Counted from the first letter of the stretch, positions 1-13,578 are shown. The stretch is 64,000 nucleotides of DNA from Pseudeuparius sepicola (GCA_963920635.1 OY987301.1:14042501-14106500), one strand, 5' to 3'. Notes: generated by a model from the letters alone, not told the origin. Translations and numbers: made by a program.

Positions 1-95
1 TTATTTCCCTGGTCCTATTTAGACTCGGCGTTATGTAAAGAGAAATGCGCCTGTAGAGTTAAATATTAGTTCTAAGTGTCGAATTTTGCGCGAAA

Positions 96-2244
96 ATGGA
101 TGTAAATCCGGACATTTGGGGGCAGCTTGCCCTCGAGGCCTCTCAAGTTTACTTAACCGATGGTACTGCAGCCAGGAGCCCATTTGCTGGAACGGTATGT
201 CCCAAAATTCCAAAAATAAATCTGATCTCAAAGAAAGGTGTTTACAAACTGTCTAATAACTGTACGATAAACAATAATTATTACAACCGATTGTAGTTTT
301 CGTTCTGAATCGATAATATACGTTTACGAAAATAGTACAAGCTGATTCAGAAATAAATAGGCTAAACAGTCTCGGATAGAACAATAATTTAAAGGTACTT
401 TTTGTTTCAGACAATAGAAAAACTCCCAGACAAAGTTTTGCTGCACATTTTCAGCTACTTGTCTCACAAAGAAATATCCAGAATGGCCAGAGTTTGTAAA
501 AGATGGAGACTGATTGCTTATGACACAAAATTGTGGAAAAATGTATCCCTTCGACCTGAAATATCAGGCCTCCACGTTGGATCACTAGAATCTCTTCTAG
601 GTAAGTTTTTCTTCTTAATTTTACATAAAACATTACCTTTTTAAACTTATAGCACTCATTAGTATTCGTTTCGGGCCCTCTCTGAGATACATCGAACTTC
701 CAATAGAGCTGATCACACATACGGTCCTCCATGAATTGGCAAACAAATGCCCAAATTTGACTCACATGTTGCTGGATTTCTCTACAGCCATGCAACTTCA
801 CGATTTCAGCGAACTCCAGGCGTTCCCAACGAAATTGAAGTATTTGTGCATCTGTTTATCAGAGGTCATCTTTATGGAAGGATTTATGAGGAAAATTTAC
901 AACTTCATAAACGGTATGGTAATTCTAAAACTCCATAGACTTACGCTGATTTGGTTTGACTCTAGGATTGGAAATCTTACATTTAATTGGCACCTATGAG
1001 AAAGTCGAAGAAGAAGAAGAGGAAATTTATGAAGTTATTAATGTCCATAAACTAAAATCGGCCACTCCAAACTTGAGGGTTATAAACTTGTATGGAATAA
1101 ATTTTGTCGATGACAGCCACATCGATGCTTTCAGTTCTAATTGCATTCAGGTGAGACATTTTTTAATGTGTTAGATAGGTACATCTTTAAAATCTATGAT
1201 TAATTCTTCTAGCTCGAATGTTTGGCTGTAAATTATTGCAACAAGGTGACCGGTTCGACATTGAAGACGCTTTTGCAAAGAAGCAGGAGGCTGAAGTGCT
1301 TGTTAATGAACGGGACAAGTAAATTACACTAAAACTGCTGTATAGAGACATTAACTATTCGTTTCTAGACCTCCAAAGCGAACATCTCATGCAAGTAGAA
1401 TGGGAGAAGTGTTCCCTACAAGAATTTGATATTACCGCTACCGATTTATCTACGGAATGCCTCTGTGACATGCTGGCCAGACTACCAGGATTGAGGCTCT
1501 TGAGCGCTGGCCAAATAAATGGTTTCAACGATTCAGTTCTCAAAGCCTGGATGGAATCGGGAAATCCTAGAAATCTGGTGGGTTAGACACAAAGTGTATT
1601 TGCTCAATTATATATTTTCTTGTAGATAGCTCTTGATCTTGATAGTTCAGATAACTTATCTGAAGATGCTATATATAAATTTCTTTGCAAACATGGACAC
1701 CAATTATGGGGACTGGGACTTTCTGGAATGACGCACATTACGGATTCCCTCTGGCAGACCATTCTGCCTATTTTATCAAACTCAAAGTAAGTTCAGTGTT
1801 AGGAGTTGGCAAGAAATACGATGGTATTATTTTTAGGATTTTGGTCATGGGCACCCAAGAAAGACTAGGAGTAAATATTTTGGCTGATCAATTAATGGAT
1901 AGTATTGCCAAAAATTGCTTGCAACTAGAAAGACTAGAGCTTCGCTGGGATCCCGACAATCTTAGATTTTCTGATAAGAGTCAAAAGGCTATCGATACTT
2001 TGAGAGTCAAGTGTCTAAAATTAAAATGTTTGAGTCTTAGGTAAGGCACGTCTTCGAAGATGAAATAGTTGTTGCTTTACTACAATTTTGATTGGGCTTT
2101 AATTTTAGCGATGGACGTTACTACGAAATAGTAAAAGCAAACTTCGAGAGAGCAGATAGAATGACTGTGGTGAGGACTTTGACGAACTGCAGAGTCTCCA
2201 GCTACTACTTATTGTCAAATTACAAGGATCTTATTTTCAACTGA
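96..2244 (+). CDS. F-box/leucine-rich-repeat protein, nine exons, 516 aa
   Basis: Seen: exons at 96-194, 411-600, 653-913, 966-1150, 1213-1318, 1369-1577, 1626-1786, 1837-2040 and 2109-2244 all join with GT-AG borders and compatible phases to give 1551 nt with no internal stop. Start is the ATG at 96, the first in the preferred frame. Residues about 34-75 form an F-box (KLPDKVLLHIFSYL, then a VCKRW motif). The rest is a series of degenerate leucine-rich repeats (LRVINLYG, LERLELRW, LKCLSL), with a short acidic run of six glutamates near residue 190. Family knowledge: F-box proteins bind Skp1 and recruit substrates to SCF cullin-RING ubiquitin ligases, with the LRRs as substrate receptor. The substrate cannot be predicted. 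Intron 1 is 216 bp and the other seven are about 48-68 bp. The gene converges with the TRC8-like gene. I do not assign it to a named FBXL orthologue. Confidence 0.93.
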
Positions 2245-2253
2245 ACGCATGTA

Positions 2254-2259
2254 AATAAA
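2254..2259 (+). terminator. Poly(A) signal of the F-box/LRR gene
   Basis: A canonical AATAAA lies only 10 nt after the TGA stop, so the 3' UTR should be very short. No stronger signal is seen before the end of the convergent gene. Confidence 0.6.
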
Positions 2260-2284
2260 AGAAAAATCAAAGAAACTTACTTTT

Positions 2285-2290
2285 TTTATT
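2285..2290 (-). terminator. Candidate poly(A) signal of the TRC8-like gene
   Basis: TTTATT on the + strand reads AATAAA on the minus strand, inside an A/T run. It would give the TRC8-like gene a 3' UTR of about 600 nt that almost meets the F-box gene's 3' end. Closer minus-strand candidates are only variants such as TATAAA. Inference from sequence only. Confidence 0.35.
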
Positions 2291-2890
2291 TTTTTACTAT
2301 CTTAGATAAATATATTAAGACAAGTTGGAGTGCTAGACTGTATATATAGATCCTAATATAAAAAGAAACGTATTTTACAAAAAAATAAAGATAACTTCTG
2401 TACACTCATTATATACAACATACGATAACATTTCTATAAATTAATCTAACGAAAAATTAAACTTTACAACTCTTAAGTAATGCATCCCTATTTTGTTTTT
2501 CAAAATAAATTACTAATTCTCCACGCTAATATTTATAAAAATAAAGTCGGCACGCGTTCGCACGCCAAGGTAAACTATATTTCTGAGGATCGCCTAAAAT
2601 GCCAGAAGTAGCATACAATTTTGTGGTACGTATATTATTTATAAGCCCTTCCAGCCTCGTCCGTCCAATTCACACAAACTTGGTATACCGAGTCACTAGC
2701 CATATTAGTTACAGTTTTAACAAGTCTCGTAAAATAAATTCCGAAGTAAATCAACAATTAAATCGTGAACGTCTATTAAATAAAGCTACACCCTATTATT
2801 ATAATTTTCAAGTCGATAGTATGTGCTCCTGAAAGCAATCAACACTCCTAAGGCGTTCCTTGCATTTAACCTAAATCACATCTTCTCTTA

Positions 2891-5800
2891 TCACCTGTCG
2901 TAATTGTTTTCTCCTTCTATTTCATCTCTTGGCACGATCACCTCACTATGATCATTCCTTTTGTCCTCCGTGTCCATTCCATGGAGGATCTCGTGACACA
3001 GAGGACATCTGTCTTGGACATACAACCATTTCCTCAAGCACACTCCATGGAAGAAGTGCTTGCACTTCGTTATCTTGGCACTCTGCATCTCTTGGTAACA
3101 GATCGCGCAAACATCTTCCAATCTGCGTAATTGTTCCTTGTCGGCTTCTGGCAAACTTTCAATTTTGTTTACCGCAGTCCTCCGTTTTATAAAAACGGAC
3201 CAACCGGCTTTCGCGTCACACCAAATGTTGAAATATGCGTGAATACACATCATGACTGCTCTTATTGCGCTTCCGCTTTCAAACATGAGAATCCACGCTC
3301 CATTGAAGAACAAAAATATACCGAAACAAAATTCTACGGTGTTTCCGAATGCTCGAATGTAATATATGTAGTCGTCGAGCTTCTCCCAGAATGTTTCCCT
3401 TCTTGCATCTAGCAAAAACAAACTGTATATAGCCAAAGACACGAAAACTTTCACGATTACTTCCACACTGAAAGCGGTGACTGCTAGCAGCCACGTTGAA
3501 GTTTCCTGGGTAGACCACAATATGTACATAAGCAATAGTGGTAGTACTACTAAGACTACGCACACGACTAGAGCATGTATGTGCCTTCTTATTGATGGAT
3601 TATGAGAGGCGCTGAGACTCATTAATAAAGGATTCACAACGTTATGAGTAAAGTGCAGCAAGGCAGTGAAAAGAAGACAAAAATTTCTGCACAATCTGAC
3701 AAAACGCACGTCAGGCTCCAAACCTGTCAATCCAGTTTGTAGAGCAAGGATATAAAATACTATCGCAGAAACTGTTCCGAAATTTTTGTCATTTTCATCT
3801 TCAGTAAGCAGTATCCATTGGAAAAATTTTCCGATGTAGTTACAAATATAAGACACTATACTAGTTATACCAAGAACAGCCGTCAAAGTGTCACAACCCG
3901 TAACCAAGAGGAATTTCATCAAACGGAAATACGGCGAGTTTCCATCTTCAATCTCCCAATACCCTGATAAGAAAAATATAGCGGCGTGCTCTAAGGTCCT
4001 GAGCACCCAAAATGTTCTTAGAACTTCAGGTACATTTAGTCTTAACCATTCGTTTTCTACAAGAGCCGACACCCCGAAATTTGACACGAAATTTTTGGCT
4101 TGCATGTATCCTCCATATACAGATTGGAAGATGGCCATTATGGACGAGCCCAATACGAACTTAACCAATGCCAATGGAACTAGAGCCGCAAAAGTGGGGG
4201 TGTGCGCCAGGACATAACTCGGTATCGGCAGGAATGAACAAATCGAAGGAATCAAGAAGCATATCGGTAAAATTCTTTGCAGCAGCGAATATCTCGGCCC
4301 AAGGTGAATGTTCACAAATATAAACGAAATAATCGCTTGTATAACGTAGTTCTGAAGAACTTGGTAGATGAATCCTGCGCTTCCATTCATGATCTCGCGG
4401 ATGTTCAGCTTGAGAACGTCTTGGAGGCTGAGGAAAGTTTCGTTGAAGCCGTCGATTCCTTGGATGAGTCCTTTGACAGTGCTGACGTTGGTCCAGTAGG
4501 AGATGAGCACCAAACCGACGGAGGTGAGGTACATATAGACTACCATAAGTTGCTTGGTGTTCAAGACGAACATGCAGGCCGCTGACGCGCATCCTGAAAG
4601 CAACAATTCGGGTTGATATTAGTAAACAAATAGTGTTTCCCTAAATAATGTGCAATACTTAATGTTTAGATTTTAATTATTATTAGGGCTAATTTTGTTA
4701 ACGTCAAAAATTGATCGCTAGGAGCAATTTTCGTTTCAATCAACGGTTATTACAGTTATCAGTCTCAATACTAATACATAGATACAGGGTGTCCCAGTCA
4801 AGACGTTACGAGCGATTATCTTGGTAATTTTTTAAGCTAAATTTATGGTTGAACCGACCTTGTGTAGTTTTAAAAAATAATAAAATAAAATGCAATTTTG
4901 ATGGTTTTTATAGGAGAAACTGGAAGGTTTAATGTTTTCTCCTCCGACAAACACAAAATATCAAGGTTAGACCAAACAAAAAGGGTTATGGGCTAAGTTA
5001 GGTTGAAATTGCCACTTCTTCTTTCTTTGCCTATGTTTTGTCATTTTTCTTCCTCGATAGGGCAAAAGCAAATACAAAGAGGTACCTACTATCTACTTCA
5101 TTATAAATTCCACGAAAGAAGTGAAAATACTGAAATTTTAAAATGTAATAGGTATATGTTATCAGTACAATAATTGTTATTGTAATAGGCTTGCCAACAC
5201 TGATATTTTCTTTATTTATCGATATTGTTCTATGAGAATAACTCTGACAATAATGACCGAACTTTTGACCTTTGAGATAGATTCGTTCAAGGATTAGGTG
5301 AATTCAATTAAATTTATTAAGTCCTAATGAGGTGGTACCTATCTGTTTACCTTTACTGTATCCAGAGGCGTAACCAGACTGTAAAGTTGAAGGGGGGCTA
5401 AATTAGGTATTTCCAATAATAATTCTCACTTTCACAGTACCCGAGAGTACCCCAGAAGCAAATTTCAGAATAAAAATTGCAAAAAGATCTTTGGGGGGGA
5501 TAATGCCCACAAAGCCATAGGTTATAGGTATTTAAATTTAGGTGCCTAGATAATTTTTACTTTACAATAATTTAAATATGTACCTACTCAAATTAGGTGT
5601 TCGAAAACATCAAATGTTTTTTATATTATAAATGGATAGGTACTCTGAGAGATAGGCTATCCTGCTTTCCTCCGAAATATGTATCTCAATACCTAGGTAT
5701 CATTCGACTACGAAAATGCCTAGTCACGGGCTTCTTATGTATTTTTGTGCTAAGCAATATACCAAGTCATATAAAATTTTGTTTTTGTTTTTAACACGCT

Positions 5801-7153
5801 GACTGGCATTATTAAAATATATATTGTACATTCCCAATATTTATCTCTTACTTTTATATAAAAAATAAAACGTATTTGCAGTGTTATTACGCGAGAATTG
5901 AACTTGCAGGATATAAAATTTATATACTTAAGCAGCTTTTTGAATAAAAAGTTATAATGTTGGGAAGGTCTCAATTCTCGCTTGATGATGATGATTCTAT
6001 AGGTATCTGACTAAAAAGTCGAGGTGAAAGACCCCGTAAAACACCAAATTCAACAAATGATAATGATCACCGTAAAATACGCATATAAAGGAGATTATGG
6101 AGATTACCTAGAAAAGTAACCTCTCTAATTTTCGTAATACCTATCATTCTTGAAAGGTAACAATTTGTTTTGATGAAGGACGTGAATGAAATGAACTGGG
6201 CAACTATTTCTACTGGATTGGTTTTCAGCACTTTTCAAAAATCTAAAAGATCATCCAGAATCTAGGTTTATGTATAGGTCTTCCGAGGTCTTCTATTAAG
6301 AGATATTTATGGTACCTATTCGTCTATACCTAGCTATATTTAGGTATAACGTGATAAGTGATTAGGAAAATGTAGGTGCTTATATGCACAGTATATATAT
6401 ATATAGGTATATAGCATACGGGAATGGAAGAATCTTGTTGTGGCCCAGGAAATTAGTCACAATACTGACAGATGATATCGTTTACAATAATTTATAATAG
6501 GTACAATAAGTAGGTAAATATCAATTTATACAATAGGTATCATTTTGGTAGGTACGCAATTATACCTAAGTGTTATTGTTATTATTCTGCTGCTTATTGT
6601 CCGGATTAAAAAACATTTTGTTTTGTGTCCTTATCAGCGAAATTTACCACAACATGCTCGTTGACCTAATACCTATCTGGTACCTACCTAATAAGAAAGT
6701 AAATAAATCCAAATTGAACTTTCAATATTGTGGAATTGTAAATTGAACCGAATCAGAGGTTTTGAATTTGCATGCGCCTTACAATCGAAGTAGACTTAGA
6801 AACAAAGCAAATCATATCATAGGTATGTATCTGAATTATGTTATTTATTACCTTAATAAATATTCATAAGGGGCACAATACTAACCTAGCGAACTGAGAA
6901 CCAGCCTGATGACCGACAACACTATGAACTTGTACACTATCGGATCCACGGCCACGCTCTTGGTGGTCACGTTTTCGTAGGTCGTCTCGACCTCCAGGTC
7001 CTGCACCCCCTCGGTGTAGTTGGCCAGATCATGCTCGACTATGGGCACCTCGACGAACCCCAGGCCAATCTTGAGGATCTCGTCGATGACGAACAGCGGC
7101 GGAACGCGCAGCAGGACCTCCACCACGCTCAGGGCTTTCGCGCGGAGCGACAT
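2891..7153 (-). CDS. Trc8: TRC8/RNF139-like multi-membrane-spanning RING-H2 E3 ubiquitin ligase, 656 aa
   Basis: Seen: exon 1 is 7153-6886 (89 codons plus one base) and exon 2 is 4593-2891. Donor G^GTTAG and acceptor TTTCAG^GA join in phase, giving a split glycine codon at residue 90. Total length 656 aa, close to human TRC8/RNF139 (about 664). Residues 1 to about 530 are a string of hydrophobic helices, including a block ILALQTGLTGL and then LMSLSASHNPS that matches the family. A RING-H2 finger lies at residues 585-622: CAIC, then C-K-H-x2-H, C and CPLC, with all eight zinc ligands present. The C-terminus is acidic. Family knowledge: TRC8 sits in the ER membrane, ubiquitinates membrane clients and links sterol and lipid status to ERAD. 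Start chosen at the ATG followed by SLRAKAL, aligned with the family N-terminus (LLRVPPLFVIDEI). The intron is 2.3 kb. Confidence 0.95.
4594..6885 (-). other. Single intron of the TRC8-like gene
   Basis: 2.3 kb of AT-rich DNA with many short GGTACCTA/TAGGTA-type words. It holds a solitary Tc1/mariner-like end (ACAGGGTGTCCCAGTCAAG near 4785) and an old hAT-like stretch near 5365-5500 with G-runs (CAGAGGCGTAACCAGA). No ORF worth reporting and no second transposon end was found. Confidence 0.7.
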
Positions 7154-7480
7154 CTCATTGCAAAAGGGGGGCCGGGGGGGCCGCGCGCGATGACACTACC
7201 GTTGCACCTTTTTTTTTACGCGGCGACGTCGTTCGGTGGTCGACGAAAATGTCACCGGACGACAGGCGACAGATGTTTGGCAACTGGCGCTCGGCCGGCA
7301 ACGTAGGACTCGTGTCGGCGGCATCTGGCGGTGAAAGACGGAGGCGTGACCGGCGCCAGCGAGAATTATCGGTTTCTGCGCCATCTGGGAGCGAGGCGGC
7401 TAAGTTTAGCGGCTGCTGGTTGCGGACCGCACTAAGAATAGAAGAGATTTCTTTATGGAAGTTAAACACCAGTCCCTAGT
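7154..7480 (-). promoter_or_regulatory. Putative promoter / 5' UTR of the TRC8-like gene
   Basis: A CpG-rich block of about 330 bp directly upstream of the TRC8 start codon, in contrast with the AT-rich surroundings. No TATA box is evident at a sensible spacing. ORFs in it run on both strands and look like GC-driven shadows. The transcription start cannot be placed from sequence alone. Confidence 0.45.
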
Positions 7481-7590
7481 AGAGCATTTGAAGTGTAGAT
7501 GGCGACGCCACCAGGGTATTTATATTATTACACCGGGCGTCCCAAAGATGTGTTCATGGACGATATCGTAGATATAAGCAATGTTGAAAC

Positions 7591-8126
7591 CAGGGACTCT
7601 TTAAAATAAGGGGACCCAGCATTATACTTTCCAAAGTGATGCCTATAATTTCCTCATTCTAATAGTATCAGTGATGCCAAGTATGCCATTTTATTGGAGA
7701 ATCTATGAATACCTATAACAAGTACTTTGATTGTTAGTAAAAATTAATAATGGTTTCCATGATTTCTAAAAATTATACTTGACAATGTTGTGTCTACAAA
7801 ATACAGAATATGCTAACTGTCAAATGAAACAAATTTATTGTATAGTTGAAATTCTTTAATTGTCACATCTGAGTAGGTATCTAGAAGTTAGAAAACATAA
7901 AAATTGTGAATTATGATGGGACACTTTTGCCTCCTTCAGAATCTATGGCACTATCTATCACATAAAACCTGATGGCAGTTGGACACTGACATATAACATA
8001 ACCTTGTATCAGCCCACTTATGTGGTCTTCTTGGAGTTTACAGAAAACAAACTTCCCCTCAAGGCTTCACTCTTCCTATGTGATAGACTGTGAAATGCTG
8101 GGTCCCCTTATTTTAAAGAGTCCCTG
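7591..8126. mobile_element. hAT-type MITE, 536 bp, perfect 8-bp TSD
   Basis: Terminal inverted repeats of about 30 bp begin CAGGGACTCTTTAAAATAAG, and the right end mirrors them. An identical 8-bp duplication GTTGAAAC lies at 7583-7590 and 8127-8134. No coding capacity. The same family recurs at 58930-61098. It lies about 440 bp upstream of the TRC8 start codon, so it could affect that promoter (inference). Confidence 0.92.
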
Positions 8127-8134
8127 GTTGAAAC

Positions 8135-10000
8135 CGTAGAACCGTAGAAATCTAAATTCTTAGGACGCGGTACTAAAATTAAGGTAAATAGGTGGGTATG
8201 TTAATTTAGTTCCCGTAAAGTTTGGTGACTTTGGTCCACTTTTGATATTTTAAACCAAATGTTATTAATTTTTGTTTTTTGACTCATTTTATAGCTAGGT
8301 ACTTTCAACTGTGACCTTGACAAGATGCGAAAGGCTTTCTAATAAAAAGGTGGACAAAGTCGGACAACCAGGTTTGGTTAGGACAATTATTATTAAATAA
8401 GTCTTGCGGGGCATAATATAACTTAGTCAAAAATACGCCATTTGCGCGAAAACGTTTACAGCTACACCGTGCGGCAATCGACGCAGCGCCTCGAGATATA
8501 CAATTTAAGGTGAAATTTAAGCAGGCGCACGGTCAAAACTGATTTTAGATATTTTTAAATGCACGATTAACGAATTTTTAAAAAAACAGCTAAAATGGAT
8601 ACTTTTAAACGACCTCAGAATAACTCGAAAACCGGCCTATCTGACATATTGACGCGGCAAGAATCAGCCTCCATAATTCAGCTAAAATTTTTATAAATGG
8701 CATTTTTCGAAAAACGAAAAATAAAATTAGGTTTCCAGAAACTGGCTTTGTCACAGCCGATTCTAGGAGAAGCCCTGTGCAAACATGTGGCAACGCCGCA
8801 GCGGGACGGTTCAACGGGTCTATATGCCGTATAGAGCAGTCTGCACTTTGGCTTAGTTTATCTTTTCTAATAGATATTAATAATAAATAAATATTAATAG
8901 ATATATTAAATACATTTGTGAACTTTGTTTCAATAATTGGGTACCTAAGTAAGTAGGTATCTACATTTGTTTAACAGACAATAAAAGCAATAACAAGTAA
9001 CAAAATATACACAGAAGTATGTATAAGTATCTATTTATAATAAGTACGATTCCTGGTGTGGATAGGTACATTTTCGATAAATAATATGGTAAATTTGGGC
9101 AAATAGAGGTGACTACATTTTGTTGTAAATCGAATTTTTGTGAGAATTTTTCGCAAAGTGCTCCATCAGGCAAATGATCTATCTTCCCATATGGTTAAAT
9201 TTTCATCAAAATACAAACAAGGGAACAGAGAACAGCATGTTGTGAAGGAGAGTAATCTCTTCTGACTGAAATGCCAGTTTAGGGTCAATTTCATAATACA
9301 TTCAACTAAATTATCTTTTGACTTTAACATTAGGTAAAGAAACTTTTGCAACAATACTAAACAATGGTTGGATTGTTAGAAAGCTCATTTTTTAGGGTAC
9401 TTTAATTTGCCTATGCAATTGGCCCTTAATCATTTCATTATTTAATTTTCGCCCTTGGGAAAGCCCAAAACGAATACAAGTTGACCGCTTGTCGTCAAGC
9501 AAAGAAAACCTAGCCACTTCAAGTTATTATTACGATTTGACTTACCTATAGACAGCTATATAGCTAAGTTCTAGCTTCCCTCGACTTTTGCACAAACAAA
9601 ACAAATTTATAAAAAAGCTGTCGCCAGCACTTCGGGAAATCTGTTTCCACCCAGAGACACACTGCCTCGTCGTAGCAATCTGGCGACGATAGCACTACCC
9701 GCACTACACAAATTATTTAATTCTGGTAAATTTGTTGTAAAATCAACTGACAGGCAGTGTCGGGCACGCGACGTGGACCCGTTTCCCTTGTTGCCAGTTT
9801 TCTCTAGTTCAGGGCTTCTCCTAGAGTCGGCTGTGGCTTTGTGGTTAAAGAGTAGATGCTATATTTTTTCCTATTTTTTGTTGGAATTACTACTTGACTA
9901 TATCCCGCCACATCTCCGCTAATGGCCACCCGTGGATATACCTTAGGCCTAGGCTGCCCAATATGCTTTGGGACCACTATCTGTTAAGATTTAAAATATT
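8135..10000. other. AT-rich intergenic DNA with a 26-bp inverted pair
   Basis: No gene seen. A 26-bp sequence ending AGGAGAAGCCCTG (8752-8777) recurs inverted at 9810-9835 with one mismatch. The two CCCTG/CAGGG ends face each other, so they look like the ends of two neighbouring elements rather than the TIRs of one. No target duplication was found. Confidence 0.4.
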
Positions 10001-10560
10001 TCCCAACAAAAGACACTGTACTATGTTCTCATGTGATGATTAATAGGTTAATTCTTGCCGGCAACGACGCAAGTCTATTAGCTAAAGAGCCACTAATGAT
10101 CCAAAACCGTCGGCATATTACCATTCCCTCGGCCGCAGACAAGAGAGCATGTGTGCTCGATTAGGTATTTTTAGTAGCCCGGGCCGTAAGGCGCCGCTTT
10201 TTACATTGTCAGTATTATTTTTCACCCGCGCGCACTTTTCTTAATGTCTACAAGGTGCGCGCGACGCTTGATTTATGCCTTAATGCCACTTATTCGTGTC
10301 GTGTTTACATTATTTAATGAGTCTGCCAAGTTGAGGTTGAGTAACGACGCAACGGGACCACCAGCCACCTCCAAAATGCAGTTGAAAATCGTATGTCTGC
10401 GTGTCGATTTTGGATACAGGCGAATAACGTACCTTTGTTCACTTTTTTCACCATTTGTTGAAAGATGTTTCCTTAAAACATTCCGGGGTCCGCGTACGCT
10501 TGGCTTGGTCCACTGTAGACGACAGGCTTCACAACATAACAAAATAAATCGCGTTTGAAC
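10000..10560. other. GC-rich low-repeat island
   Basis: CpG-rich unique-looking sequence (for example CCCGGGCCGTAAGGCGCCGC near 10175) with overlapping open frames on both strands and no recognisable protein. It could be a conserved regulatory element or an exon of unknown type. Nothing in it decides between these. Confidence 0.3.
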
Positions 10561-10736
10561 TTCCTTTTTATATCGCATGCCAATTATTTGGCAACAAAAC
10601 TTCACATTCCTTATAAAAAGTTTAACTTCAGTCCTTTGGTATACAATAAATAATTATTAAAACACTATAGCGTTGACTGATATAATAATATACTCAGTCA
10701 ACGACTAAAGATGTTTGTTCTGATTGTTTTTGACTA

Positions 10737-11240
10737 AAAGTTCATATGAACATAGGTTCGCAGATGTTTGGTTTTCGAGATGCAGGGTGTTGAAATTGAA
10801 ATTTTATTTTCGATTTTTTTAAGTAACCTTTTGAGATGACAAAATTTTCTTGCAAAGTACGCTATCATTATTTAATTTAATCTGTCCTAACTTTTTGACA
10901 ATAAACTTTTACGACATTTTGTGAATGTATATCCTCTTTCCACACGTTTTCTAAGCAAAAAAGGTATACTTGGTGAATAACCCCAAAGGAAATTTTCAAA
11001 TTTCTGCATCGATGCATGTGCATATCGACAATCGTATGCAATTAAATTCAAAATAAAATTTAAATAAACAAGCACATTTATTTTTTGACGGTTTAATGAA
11101 CTTGTTGTTGTTTTTTTGGAAAAAAAATTTTGTCGTCTCAAAAAGTTACTTTAAAAAAAATCGAAAATAAAATTTCCATTTCAACACCCTGCATCTCGAA
11201 AACCAAACATCTGCGGACCTAAGTTCATATATGAACTTTT
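10737..11240. repeat. Foldback (palindromic) element, 504 bp
   Basis: Arms of about 130 bp are inverted copies: AAAAGTTCATATGAAC on the left matches GTTCATATATGAACTTTT on the right, then the shared CAGATGTTTGGTTTTCGAGA block and a poly-A/T stretch. The spacer is AT-rich without coding potential. No clear target duplication. Superfamily unassigned. Confidence 0.75.
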
Positions 11241-13578
11241 CGCCATATTTTCCATTTTCGTTTTTAATTTTTTAAGTTATTAATATATAACATAAAAATA
11301 ATTCTTCTTCGAACCAGTAAAATCTATATCACAAAATTAAGTATTCTTTTTTTGGTCTTGACCTCGTCAAATTATGGGTATTCCAGGGTACACATAAAGG
11401 ATTGTTAACCCATTCAGTCGCTTTTCGCTAATATTGTTTCTAATATAAATTTTAAAAATTTTCAGTTTTGAAAATGTTCTTTCTGGCACACTGTAATAAT
11501 TGTGCAAAATATGTTTAGTAGGTTGTTTTGCCTAATTTACGGTTACGCGCTGGGACCGACACCGACGGAGTGTGTGCATAATATACGGCGGCGCGTTCTC
11601 AAACCTACTGCACAGGTTTTAATTTCGAGAAGACAAGATGAAACAAATAACAAATTGTAGATGTTTGATGTTCACTGCATCTTCAGATTAGGCCAGAAGC
11701 GTTGACTGAAGGCCAGAAGTATATAATTTTTGGTATTATTAATTTTGATATTACAAATCTCGTTTATTTCAACATCTCTGGGGGGGGGGGGGGCAATTGC
11801 CCCCTTTACCCCTCTCCTCAATACGCCACTGGACGTCGTTGACACACTTTGCCTAAGTTGACAAAAAATATTTATACTAAAAGTTTCAAATATAATTCTT
11901 CAACTAACAAATATTTAGAAGACAAACACAGAACAAATAAAAGGTATTTTTCCTTCGGAAACAATTTTATATGTCACCTCAAAGTCTAAAGCTAGGGTTC
12001 TATTATGAAGTTCTTATGGCTAAATGCGAACGTGACTTTTTTGTACTTTTTTACATTATCTCCTAAAGGAAGTGGAGTATTAAATATCCTGCCTGTCCGG
12101 GAAATATCTTGGTTTTGTTTGGACCATTTTTTTGTCCCGTTCTTAATTATCTTCTAATTAGTTTGCGGTCTCAGATGACGTACGACCTTTTACTTGTCTA
12201 AACCAGCACCTGCCCTAGAAATTTGTGCTGTAGATACTTTTTTGAAGGAATATAAAATATGTGGTAAATAATATGTTTTTATTCATTTTTGCTATCATTG
12301 ATCTATCCATAATGTGTTTGCGTCACAAGGAGCAATATTTCATTGTTGCTTTTAGATTACAATGGGGTAGAACAATGTAAATTAATCATTCATTCATTCT
12401 TGCTCATGGTCATGGTATGGGTAATTAATAAAAATGTACCAGAACACTTCTTACATCGCTCGGAAAGTAAAATAACCAGACAACTGAAAATAAGTACTTA
12501 TTCTCAATAAGTCAAAATACTGAATTGAAATTGGCAGTAAATAACACTGAAATTTCACATTCAAGGTTTCATTTTTTTATCAGATAACTAAAATTTTTAG
12601 TGGTCATGTTGACTATTTGACTGTTTCGAGAAAATTCCATGGTAGGTACACTTGACTCGCTAGATGTCTTTAAAATTTCTATTCTTTCGAATGTGTCCAA
12701 TAATAAAGATTTTATGGATTTGTATAGTTAAAAAAGCATACACTATACACCCTGTATATCTGTGTAAATATGGATGGTAAAAACGTCAAAATGAACAACG
12801 CCAATCGCAATCCAAATATTATTCTGATGACTAATATTTTCAGTTGTTCGTGCCAATAATAATTCTACAGGGTTGTGTTAGGTATTAACTGCATGACAAA
12901 AAGTTTGTAAAGATTGGTTTCCCGACAATGAAAATCATTATCGGCAAAGGAGAGGTCGCTAGGCAATTTAAAATAATTATTGCTTGCTTAAAAGGTAAAC
13001 TACACTTCTGTACATTTGAATTTTTAATAGTGATGTTTCCATATTTCATAAAAATGCAAATGCTCAAACAAAACGTTTATAAAGTAACACATTACGGCGA
13101 AAGGAAATACCCGAAGGGGTTAAAAGTTAAAAACAGGAATAATTAATTAACACACCGGGCAAATATAGGAGCGTAATTGCTGTTTACGACCATTGTATTC
13201 AGATTTTAATAACTTTCTAAAGACACCACTGATTTTTAATTTTCCATTTGAATTTTTAAACAATGCCGATTCGAATTCCTCGGACTTGTTATTGTATTCC
13301 ACCTGGCTCTGAAGTTACTTTATTGTTTTGCTCGATTCGATTAAAAAATTTATACCGACACTAATGGCCAAGGTGTTTTTGTTTTTGAACGGGTGGGTAT
13401 TAACATAACATGTGCCATAAGTTTCACAACGACGGACCATAAACTTCGTCTAACGACCATATCATTTTGAGCAATATCCATTTTGGCACATTCTTATCTC
13501 AATAGGTCTTTTTATCATGATTCTTTCCGACCGGGAAATGCCTACAATAAAATTAATATTAAAAAAATATTTTTAAAA
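11241..13578. other. AT-rich intergenic DNA
   Basis: No gene seen. At 11779-11835 a G-run followed by CTCCTCAATACGCCACTGG resembles the terminal part of a hAT element of the CAGTGGCG-ended type, but no partner end was found. Around 12750 and 12870 there are short mariner-like ends (CACCCTGTA, TACAGGGTTG). The rest is unremarkable. Confidence 0.4.

Noticed and set aside
2599..2832. 77-codon frame between the two host genes
   Set aside because: It lies in the probable 3' UTR of the TRC8-like gene on the opposite strand and has no recognisable domain.
8752..9835. A 1.08-kb transposon bounded by 26-bp inverted repeats
   Set aside because: The CAGGG termini point inwards and no target duplication is present, so the pair does not delimit one element.
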